From: Cloacibacterium caeni
GTDB taxonomy: Bacteria; Bacteroidota; Bacteroidia; Flavobacteriales; Weeksellaceae
Length of the DNA stretch: 64,000 nt
Assembly: GCF_907163105.1 (NCBI RefSeq)
Contig: NZ_OU015321.1
Span: 1,550,001 to 1,614,000 of the forward strand
Direction: 5' to 3'
Shown: positions 36,244 to 43,975 of the stretch, in pieces
How positions within the stretch are numbered: the first letter of the stretch is position 1
How the letters are laid out: each line of letters starts with the position of its first letter
Program-made: the position numbers and the translations under genes
The notes under the pieces: generated by a model
Databases searched by the model: none
Told to the model about the DNA's origin: nothing
What the model saw: only the letters and a program-made list of their open reading frames with translations

Positions 36244-36810
36244 ATGAAAAAATTTACCGCAACACATAGAATTATACATTGGGTTATCGCAATTTCAATG
36301 TTCGTATTATTAGCCACTGGATTTTTAAGAATGTATTGGATGGGCAGAAAAACCATTTCTGCTGCTATCAATAACGAACTTGCCGCTAAAGGTTTAGCAT
36401 TACCAGAAGAAAGCGTTCGTGCTATTGCAAAATCTATCATCAATCCAATGTTTGAGTGGCACGTTAACTTTGCTTATGTATTGGTTTTTGCTTTTGTTTT
36501 AAGGATAGTTTATATGCTGGTAAAAGGCATTAAATTCCCTAATCCTTTTTCTAAAACGGCTTCTGGAAAAGAAAAATTCCAAGGGACTATTTATTTTATT
36601 TTCTACTTTTTAGTGGTGGTAGAAGCTGCAACAGGTATGATGCTAAAATTTGAATTAGCAGGAGAAAATATTTTAGAAAAAGCCGAAGAAATTCACAAAC
36701 TAGCCATTTATTGGATGCCAGGATTCATCGTCCTTCACTTTGTAGGAATTACCGTTGCCGAATTGACCAACAAAAAAGGAATTGTTTCTAAAATGATTGG
36801 AGGAGAATAA
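36244..36810 (+). CDS. Cytochrome b561-like membrane protein
   Basis: A 188-residue protein with four membrane helices and well placed histidines: THRIIHW (His8, His12) in helix 1, FEWHVNFAY before helix 2, and EIHKLAIYW and VLHFVG around helix 4. This is the pattern of di-haem cytochrome b561/Ni-Fe-hydrogenase-type b subunits, which move electrons between membrane and periplasmic partners. It is inserted between the TolC gene (7 bp away) and the adaptor gene (51 bp away), an unusual companion for a metal pump. A role in reducing metal ions or quinones is conceivable but unproven. Confidence 0.8.
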   Translation: MKKFTATHRIIHWVIAISMFVLLATGFLRMYWMGRKTISAAINNELAAKGLALPEESVRAIAKSIINPMFEWHVNFAYVLVFAFVLRIVYMLVKGIKFPNPFSKTASGKEKFQGTIYFIFYFLVVVEAATGMMLKFELAGENILEKAEEIHKLAIYWMPGFIVLHFVGITVAELTNKKGIVSKMIGGE

Positions 36811-36861
36811 TCCTTAATCAAATGAAAATTTTAATTTTTTTAAGCAAAAAATGAATCAAAA

Positions 36862-37995
36862 ATGAAAAAAATAATTTCAATTATAACGATAACTCTTCTA
36901 CTCTTTTCTTGTGGCAAAAAAGAAGAAACTGCCAAAGAAGAATTTGAAGTATTAGCCGCTGAAAACCAAATTACGCTGAACGATAACCAAATCAAAAATG
37001 CGGGTATAGAAATAGGAAATTTAGATTACGAAGATATTTCAGCAAAAATAATCCTCAACGGATCTGTAGATGTTCCGCCACAGAATTTAGCAAGCGTTTC
37101 TGCACCAAGTGGTGGTTATGTGCGTTTTATTCGTCATATGCCAGGAATGCACGTAGATAAAGGCGAAACCTTAGCTGTTTTAGAGGATCCACAGATTGTT
37201 CAGTTGCAGCAAGATTATCTTTTGGCAAAGTCTAATTTAGGTTACGCACAAAAAGATTATGCTAGACAAAGTGAATTAAATCAAAGCAAAGCTGCATCAG
37301 ATAAAGCGATGCAACTCGCCCAAACTGAAGCTCAAAATCAAAATATTTTGATGAGAGGAATGGCCGAAAAATTGAGAGCTCTTGGAATAAATCCGAATAA
37401 TCTGAACGCTGGAAACATCAAAAGAAGTGTGGCGGTTACATCTCCTGTTTCTGGTTATATCTCTAGTGTGAATGTAAAAATGGGACAATATGTTTCACCT
37501 ACAGAAAGACTTTTTGATGTAGTAAACACAGGAGATATTCATCTTGCACTAAAGGTTTTTGAAAAAGATTTGAATAAAATTGCTTTGAACCAAAGAGTCT
37601 TTGCCTATACCAACCAAAATCCACAGAAAAAATACGCTGCAAATGTTATTTTAATTGGCAGAGATTTTCAGCCAGATAAATCTGTAATTATTCTCTGTCA
37701 TTTTATGGAATATGACAAGAGTTTAATCCCTGGAACATATATGAATGCAGAAGTAGAAACTAAAACTGAAACAGGAAATACCGTTCCTGATGATGCCGTG
37801 GTAACTTGGGAAGGCAAACAATATATTTTTGAAGAAATACAACCAAAAACCTATAAAATGTTTCCTGTAACCATAGGAAATTCGGAAAATGGGAGAACAG
37901 AAATTTTGAACCTTGACGAAAAGGCTAAAAACAAGAAATTTGTAACGAAAGGAGCTTATTATCTATTGATGGGACTTAAAAATGTAGAAGAATAA
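36862..37995 (+). CDS. RND efflux periplasmic adaptor lipoprotein (HlyD/CusB type)
   Basis: A 377-residue membrane-fusion protein with lipobox (LFSC, Cys17). Barrel-sandwich halves flank a short helical hairpin: VSAPSGGYVRFIRHMPG before and VTSPVSGYISSVNVKMG after residues about 110-185. A beta-barrel and membrane-proximal domain follow. It links the inner-membrane pump to the TolC-type channel. Gene order pump-channel-cytochrome-adaptor is atypical, as adaptors usually adjoin the pump gene. Confidence 0.92.
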   Translation: MKKIISIITITLLLFSCGKKEETAKEEFEVLAAENQITLNDNQIKNAGIEIGNLDYEDISAKIILNGSVDVPPQNLASVSAPSGGYVRFIRHMPGMHVDKGETLAVLEDPQIVQLQQDYLLAKSNLGYAQKDYARQSELNQSKAASDKAMQLAQTEAQNQNILMRGMAEKLRALGINPNNLNAGNIKRSVAVTSPVSGYISSVNVKMGQYVSPTERLFDVVNTGDIHLALKVFEKDLNKIALNQRVFAYTNQNPQKKYAANVILIGRDFQPDKSVIILCHFMEYDKSLIPGTYMNAEVETKTETGNTVPDDAVVTWEGKQYIFEEIQPKTYKMFPVTIGNSENGRTEILNLDEKAKNKKFVTKGAYYLLMGLKNVEE

Positions 37996-38015
37996 CACCA
38001 CAAAACACCCACAAA

Positions 38016-39113
38016 ATGAACTTAAAAAACATCCAAACCGAAGTAGATGCTTCTTTTCTGTACGGTTTATTAGCAGAGAAAGAAGAAGACCAAAATGTAA
38101 AAGAAATTTTTTTACAAATGTCTGCCATCGAAAAATCTCACGCAGTAGCATTTTTACAGAAAGTAGGACTCACGGAAAAAGACATGCCGAAACCTTCTAC
38201 AAGAGCAAAAATTCTTAAAAAAATTGGAGGAATTTTAGGTTATGATTATGTTTTAGGGGTTTTAATGGATACCGAAAAATCATTGTCTAGCTCTATCGGA
38301 AAAGCCAGAGTTAATACAAAAACTCAAGCATCTATTTCTGATACAGCTCACGTGAAAATTTTAGAAAATATTCTTCAAAACAATCCTAAAATTGGAGGAA
38401 ATGCTCTTTCTCGTTTTGAAAAAAGACATCGTTCTGTTGGCGGAAACGCACTTAGAGCAGCTGTTTTAGGAGGAAATGACGGTTTAATTTCCAACTTTTC
38501 ATTAATTATGGGAGTTGCAGGAGCAAGTAGCGGACAAAAAGAAGTACTGCTCGCAGGTTTAGCTGGGCTTTTAGCAGGTTCATTGTCTATGGCATTAGGA
38601 GAATGGATTTCGGTACAGAGTTCCAAAGAATTATACGAAAACCAGATGTCTCTGGAAATGGATGAATTAGAAGTAAATCCCGAAGGAGAATTAAAAGAAA
38701 TAGAATTGATTTACAGAGCGAAAGGAATTCCTGTGGAACAAGCAGCACAAATGGCAACAGAACTCATGAATGACAAAGATTCTGCACATCAATTTTTGGT
38801 AAAAGAAGAATTAGGAATCAACTCCGAAGAACTGAAAGGTTCTGCCATGGAAGCCGCAATTTCTTCATTCGTATTATTTGCAATTGGAGCCATTTTACCA
38901 CTTTTCCCGTTTTTCTTTTTAGGAGGAACTCCAGCAATTATTGCCAGTGCTATTTCTAGTTCCGTTGGTTTGTTTTTAATAGGTTCTGCCATTACTCTTT
39001 TCACAGGAAAGAGCATTTGGTATTCAGGTTTCAGACAAGTTATTTTCGGATTATTGGCTGCAGCAATCACTTTCGGAATCGGTAAATTAATTGGCGTTTC
39101 TGTGATAGGATAA
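38016..39113 (+). CDS. Ferritin-like/VIT1 fusion metal transporter (MbfA-like)
   Basis: A 365-residue fusion. Residues 1-110 are a ferritin-like four-helix domain with iron-ligand-type glutamates and EKSH (AIEKSHAVAF), and residues about 145-365 are a VIT1/CCC1-type membrane transporter (AVLGGNDGLISNFSLIMGVAGA, then GLAGLLAGSLSMALGEWISVQS). Proteins of this layout (MbfA) export iron, and VIT1 relatives move Fe(II) or Mn(II). It is the last gene of the metal operon, 20 bp after the adaptor, and precedes a terminator. Confidence 0.9.
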   Translation: MNLKNIQTEVDASFLYGLLAEKEEDQNVKEIFLQMSAIEKSHAVAFLQKVGLTEKDMPKPSTRAKILKKIGGILGYDYVLGVLMDTEKSLSSSIGKARVNTKTQASISDTAHVKILENILQNNPKIGGNALSRFEKRHRSVGGNALRAAVLGGNDGLISNFSLIMGVAGASSGQKEVLLAGLAGLLAGSLSMALGEWISVQSSKELYENQMSLEMDELEVNPEGELKEIELIYRAKGIPVEQAAQMATELMNDKDSAHQFLVKEELGINSEELKGSAMEAAISSFVLFAIGAILPLFPFFFLGGTPAIIASAISSSVGLFLIGSAITLFTGKSIWYSGFRQVIFGLLAAAITFGIGKLIGVSVIG

Positions 39114-39141
39114 AATTTTAAAACATTTCAACTCAATTTTT

Positions 39142-39174
39142 AAAAATGCCGTGACAAAATTCATGGCATTTTTT
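39142..39174 (+). terminator. Terminator of the metal-efflux operon
   Basis: The stem AAAAATGCCGTGA/TCATGGCATTTTT (one G-T pair) with loop CAAAAT is followed by T residues, 28 bp after the VIT1 fusion gene. Confidence 0.85.
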
Positions 39175-39229
39175 TTCAAAAAACCACTCTTATAGTTCTT
39201 CAATAAAGGATTTTTTGTAAATTAGTCCT

Positions 39230-39937
39230 ATGAAAAAACTAATAATCACTGCCCTAATTTTATTGAGCTATCAAGTTGAAGCTCAAATCAAAGCTGTAAC
39301 TGACGAAGGAAAAGAAGTGGTTCTATTTGATAATGGAACTTGGAAATTTGCTAACGATAGTGATGCAAAAGTTCTAGAAACCATCACTACCAATGAAACT
39401 CCATTTAATAAAGATAAAGCTTCCACATTTTTATACCGAAGCAAAAAAGTAAATGCGGGAGTTTATGTAAATCCTAAAATCTGGAAAATTACCGATGCTT
39501 TTAAAACTCCAGTTTTAGAATATGCTTTTGTAAACAGTTTAAATCCTAATACTTTTGGATTGTTAGTCTCTGAAAATATAGAAGTAGGAAGTTTGAAAAA
39601 TCTGAAAGATCTCATCATTATCAATACCCAAAATAGAGCAGATTATTTTAAATTAAAAGAATCTGAATACAGAACTGTAAATGGTTTAAAAGTTCTTTAC
39701 CTAAGATACATTGCGAATACTAAAGGTCTTGATTTTGAATATCAAATGTATGCTTTTCTTACAGACAATGGATATTGCTCTTTAACCAGTTATGCTTTTG
39801 CTAAAAATTTCGACCAAAATAAAGCAGAATTAGACCGATTCTTAAATGGTTTGGTAGAAACAAAAAAAGCAGAAGGCACTCAAACAGTAGAAGTATATAC
39901 ATCACCACCTCCAGCAAAAATTAAGAGTAAAAATTAA
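39230..39937 (+). CDS. Exported hypothetical protein
   Basis: A 235-residue protein with signal peptide (MKKLIITALILLSYQVEAQ). The first mature segment, AVTDEGKEVVLFDNGTWKF, is a short motif seen in many Bacteroidota exported proteins. The rest is mixed alpha/beta without recognisable catalytic residues. It follows the metal-operon terminator, so it is transcribed separately, and it overlaps the 3' end of convergent recG by 4 bp. Function unknown. Confidence 0.8.
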   Translation: MKKLIITALILLSYQVEAQIKAVTDEGKEVVLFDNGTWKFANDSDAKVLETITTNETPFNKDKASTFLYRSKKVNAGVYVNPKIWKITDAFKTPVLEYAFVNSLNPNTFGLLVSENIEVGSLKNLKDLIIINTQNRADYFKLKESEYRTVNGLKVLYLRYIANTKGLDFEYQMYAFLTDNGYCSLTSYAFAKNFDQNKAELDRFLNGLVETKKAEGTQTVEVYTSPPPAKIKSKN

Positions 39938-42027
39938 GAGATTTTCCCCCATTTATTTTTGCCTTTGTACTGCTTAACGTAGTAATTTCTAAGGCTTTGA
40001 TGCTCTGGAAGCTGTAGATTTCCGTCTATTTTTAGCAAATGTTCTACGGTTTCTTTTGCTGCTTTTATGATATTTCCATCATTTACCAAATCCAGGCGTT
40101 TAAAATCTACCATTCCGCTTTGTTGAGTTCCCAGAATATCTCCAGGACCGCGCAATTGCATGTCTACTTCAGAAATTTTAAAACCGTCATTGGTTTCGCA
40201 CATGGTTTTGATGCGTTTTCTAGATTCTGTGGAGAGTTTATCACCCGTCATCAGAATACAATAGCTTTGTTCAGCTCCTCTTCCTACTCTACCACGAAGC
40301 TGGTGCAACTGTGAAAGCCCAAATCTTTCGGCACTTTCTATCACCATTACTGAAGCATTCGGAACATTTACACCCACTTCTATTACGGTAGTTGCGACCA
40401 TAATATCTGCTTTTCCTTTGGCAAAATAATTCATGGCTGCATCTTTTTCATCGGGTTTCATTTTCCCGTGAAGCATGGTGGTATTATAATCTGGAAGCGG
40501 AAAAATTTCTGAAATATGCTCAAAACCTTCCATTAAATTTTTATAATCCAGCGTTTCAGATTCCTCGATTAATGGATATACAAAATACACTTGTCTGCCT
40601 TTGGCAATTTCTTCTTTGGCAAAACCATAAACAGAATTTCTATCTTTTTCTCTTCGGTGAGCTGTGATAATGGGTTTTCTACCAACAGGCATTTCATCAA
40701 TTACCGAAACATCTAAATCAGAATAATAGCTCATTGCCAAAGTTCTAGGAATAGGTGTAGCCGTCATTACCAAAATATGCGGTGCAATTTTATTTTTAGC
40801 CCAAAGTTTTGCTCTTTGCGCTACTCCAAATCTATGCTGTTCATCAATGATGGCTAATCCTAAATTTTTGAACCGAACAATATCTTCTAAAACCGCATGA
40901 GTTCCTACTAAAATCGAAAGTTCACCATTTAAAAGTTCTTCATGAATCATTTTTCTTTCGGCGGTTTTGGTAGAACCGGTGAGTAATCTTACTTTAACAT
41001 CTGTTTCCTTCAATAAATCTGCAATCGAATTAAAATGTTGAGTTGCCAAAATTTCTGTAGGCGCCATCATACAACTTTGGAAACCATTATCCATCGCCAA
41101 AAGCATCGCCAAAAGGGCCACCATCGTTTTACCAGAACCTACATCTCCTTGCAATAATCGGTTCATTTGGATAGGTTTTTTCAAATCATTTCTGATTTCT
41201 TTCAGCACTCTTTTTTGGGCATTGGTTAATTCAAAAGGAAGGAAATTTTCATAGAAATTGTTGAAATTTTCGCCTACTATCGGAAAAGGATTTCCAATGG
41301 TAAAACTTTTGTTGTAATTTTTTTTCAAACCGTAACCCAACTGAAAAAAGAAGGCTTCTTCAAATTTTAATCTTCTGTCTGCATGTTTTGCAAAATCTGC
41401 ATTTTGTGGAAAATGAATGTTGAGATATGCTTGTTGACGACTCATCAATTTCAGAGATTTCATGAGGGAAACTGGCAAATTTTCTTCGATTAACTGAGGA
41501 ATCTGCGAAATGATGTTGGCTTGAACCGTTTGAAAAAATTTCTGGTTTAGTCCACGTTTCGTCAATTTTTCTGAACTTGGATAAATAGGTCTGAGTCTTT
41601 CTTCTGCCGATTTCTTGTCTTCTAATTCAATTTCTGGATGCGGCATAGAAAAACTATGGTTAAACTCTTGAATTCTCCCAAAAATATAGATTTCTCGGTT
41701 TACGGGAATCTGTTCTTTCATCCAATTAGAATACTGAAACCAAACTACATCTAGTGTTCCTGTTCCGTCTGTAAATTTCCCAGAAAGTCGTTTTTTTCCT
41801 TTGGCATAAGTGATTTCCTGCAATTCTGTAATCCTACCTTTGAGTTGAATTTCCAAATTATCTTCCTTGATGTCTGCAATTTTATAAACTTTCGATTTAT
41901 CCAAATATCTTATCGGAAAAAAATGCAGAAAATCTTCCACCGTTCTAATATCTAAGACATTAGCAATCAACTTGGCACGTTCTGTACCAATTCCTTTTAT
42001 AAATTCTATGGAAGTGTCTAGATTCAA
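39934..42027 (-). CDS. recG: ATP-dependent DNA helicase RecG
   Basis: A 697-residue superfamily 2 helicase that reverses stalled forks and resolves branched DNA. It has the wedge/OB domain (about 1-230), Walker A GDVGSGKT, the DEQH box in IIDEQHRFG, motif III [13 protein letters not shown] and the C-terminal [30 protein letters not shown] region. The start is TTG 42027 (then [13 protein letters not shown]); an in-frame stop lies 12 bp upstream and no ATG is available. Homologues I recall start at the same residue. A TAATTTTG sequence overlaps this TTG, an odd position for a promoter. Confidence 0.95.
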   Translation of the reverse strand: [697 protein letters not shown]

Positions 42028-42093
42028 AATTACAATTTAGGATTTTCGGAATGTGAAATTAAGGAAATTCTTAAAAAAATTAGAATTATTTTT

Positions 42094-42101
42094 TAATTTT
42101 G
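42094..42101 (+). promoter_or_regulatory. -7 box of the HNH/GHKL gene
   Basis: TAATTTTG is a full TAnnTTTG match 29 bp before ATG 42131. Confidence 0.55.
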
Positions 42102-42130
42102 GAAGTATAAATAAATAAAAACAATAAAAC

Positions 42131-43186
42131 ATGTCAGAAAGAGATGATTTCTCTGAAGCTACAAAAAAAATAATCGCTTCTCGAGCTGGATACTTATGCA
42201 GTTTTTTAGGTTGTGGTCAACTCACTTTAGGTCCAAGTAATGAAAGTTCTACAAGTATATCAAAAAATGGGATGGCTTGCCATATAAATGCAGCTTCCCC
42301 TGGAAGAGGCTCTAGAAGATATAATTTTGAAATGAGTATAGAAGAAAGAACACACGCAAATAATGGAATTTGGATGTGTTATGATCATGGAAAATTAATT
42401 GACGATGATGAATCAAGATTTACAACAGATATACTTTTAAAATGGAAAGAAATTGCTGAACAAACAGCAAAAATTATGCAGGAAAGAAAATGTACATATG
42501 AAGATGCTATCTCAATTTACAACTTTTCAAATCTTATTACTGATAAAATATCATTTAATAATTTAGGTCATGAAACAGAAATAATAGGAAACACTTTAAA
42601 AGATTGCTGCACCGAAATTTCTTGGGGTAAAAAATCAGAAAATATAACTCGAGACTATTTGATTGAATTAGCAAGAAATGCATTTATTCATGGATCTGCA
42701 ACAGAAATTGAACTTGAAATTCTTGAAGATAAAATTATTTTAATCGATAATGGGAATGAATTTAATCCAAAAAAATTATTAGAATCTAAAAAAATAAGAG
42801 GTGGATTTATTGCTGCAGAAACATTTCAAAATAACGATTGTAATCTAGTAACAACTTACAAAAGAGATTATAATAAAAATATTTATTCAATCTCAAAAAT
42901 AAGAAAAGCTGAAGATGTTGAGTCGCTTACGCCTTGTAATTTAAGAATAACTTATGACGATTTTAGAAAAGGAACTTTAGATTTTTCAATTTTTGAACAC
43001 TGCAATGAAATTTTTGTGATTCTTCCAAATTTTTTAACTCCAAGTGATATTGGATTAATAATTAATCTACGTGATGAGTTATTAAAATTAGAAAAGCAAA
43101 TAAACATAGTTTACTACGATATCTCAGAGCATTTAGTAAAATGGATTATTGATGAAAATCCTTATTGGAGAATTATTAAAATATAA
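42131..43186 (+). CDS. HNH-like domain fused to a GHKL (histidine-kinase-type) ATPase domain, unknown function
   Basis: A 351-residue cytoplasmic protein of two parts. Residues about 8-112 carry an HNH-like metal-binding layout: Cys23/Cys28 (YLCSFLGCGQ), ACHINAASPG with His51, and NNGIWMCYDHGKLID with Asn79, Cys83 and His86, then a TxxLLKWKEIAE tail typical of such proteins. Residues about 165-300 resemble a GHKL/Bergerat ATPase: N box IELARNAFIHGSA (Glu179, Asn183, His187), G1 box LIDNGNEF (Asp206, Gly208) and a KKIRGGFIAAE loop. No HisKA or receiver domain is visible. The gene is AT-rich and sits in an accessory spot between recG and a hairpin repeat pair. A nuclease-ATPase of defence type is a reasonable hypothesis only. 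Confidence 0.75.
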   Translation: MSERDDFSEATKKIIASRAGYLCSFLGCGQLTLGPSNESSTSISKNGMACHINAASPGRGSRRYNFEMSIEERTHANNGIWMCYDHGKLIDDDESRFTTDILLKWKEIAEQTAKIMQERKCTYEDAISIYNFSNLITDKISFNNLGHETEIIGNTLKDCCTEISWGKKSENITRDYLIELARNAFIHGSATEIELEILEDKIILIDNGNEFNPKKLLESKKIRGGFIAAETFQNNDCNLVTTYKRDYNKNIYSISKIRKAEDVESLTPCNLRITYDDFRKGTLDFSIFEHCNEIFVILPNFLTPSDIGLIINLRDELLKLEKQINIVYYDISEHLVKWIIDENPYWRIIKI

Positions 43187-43242
43187 GTTATCAAAAAAAT
43201 CAAATAGATTATTTGGTATTTTAATTCACTATACTTTTAATG

Positions 43243-43274
43243 AAAAAAGTCTTCTAATCATGAAAGTCTTTTTT
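43243..43274 (+). terminator. Probable terminator of the HNH/GHKL gene
   Basis: A stem AAAAAAGTCTTC with GAAAGTCTTTTTT, containing one mismatch and a bulge, ends in a T-run 56 bp after the stop. Confidence 0.5.
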
Positions 43275-43281
43275 ATTCTGT

Positions 43282-43370
43282 TTTGGCTAAAGCCAAATTG
43301 ATTTTTATGATTTCTAAAACGGACTAAAGTCCGTTCCTATTGATAAAAATATTCATAAATCCTGTGGATT
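43282..43370. repeat. Pair of TAAA-tetraloop hairpins plus a short hairpin
   Basis: TTTGGC-TAAA-GCCAAA (43282-43297) and AACGGAC-TAAA-GTCCGTT (43318-43335) lie 20 bp apart, followed by TATTGA and by AATCC-TGT-GGATT (43358-43370). The same two-hairpin arrangement recurs at 49379-49429, so this is an interspersed repeat and not a unique terminator. Confidence 0.75.
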
Positions 43371-43420
43371 GCTTCTTTATTTAATTCTTCGCAAAGATTT
43401 TTCAAAAACCATAACTCAAA

Positions 43421-43957
43421 TTACTCTTTAATCTTAGATTTAAACTTCTTCTGATAGTTTTCCCATTGTTCACGGGTTTTGATATTTTTATATTCGCCTT
43501 TAGAAAATAGAGTGATATAAGGTTCTAATTCTTTGGCAGAGAAATATCCCATCAAATTGGTAATCGGTTGAGCATTTTCGTCTAAAAATACCAAAGCTGG
43601 ATAGCCATTGACATTCATAAACTTCGCGAACTGGTGCATTGCATTTTTGCTTTTTGCCTTGGTAGCAAAATCAGGATTGGTAAAAACTCTGTCGTAAAAA
43701 TTAACCGTCTGATTGCCTTCTGCATTGAATTTTACAGCATAAAAATTTTCATTGATGTATTTCGAAATAATAGGATGTGAATAGGTTTGTTTATCCATCA
43801 ATTTACACGGTCCACACCAATCTGCATAAAAATCGATGAGAATCTTTTTTGGATTGGCTTTTTGAGCAGTTAACGCTTGTTCCATCGTCATCCAATTCAC
43901 TTGTGAAAAGGAAAAACTGAACACCCAAAGAAATAACATCGATAAAGTAGCTTTCAT
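43421..43957 (-). CDS. Exported thioredoxin-family protein
   Basis: A 178-residue protein with signal peptide (MKATLSMLFLWVFSFSFS) and a thioredoxin fold carrying WCGPC in DFYADWCGPCKLMDKQT, with the cis-proline segment NGYPALVFLDE. It probably acts as a periplasmic disulfide reductase or isomerase. The extra segment after the active site (EGNQTVNFYDRVF) resembles thiol:disulfide proteins of DUF255/thioredoxin_7 style. It lies 18 bp after a POT transporter gene on the same strand and may be co-transcribed with it. Confidence 0.87.
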   Translation of the reverse strand: MKATLSMLFLWVFSFSFSQVNWMTMEQALTAQKANPKKILIDFYADWCGPCKLMDKQTYSHPIISKYINENFYAVKFNAEGNQTVNFYDRVFTNPDFATKAKSKNAMHQFAKFMNVNGYPALVFLDENAQPITNLMGYFSAKELEPYITLFSKGEYKNIKTREQWENYQKKFKSKIKE

Positions 43958-43975
43958 ACAGTAGTTTTTATGTGG

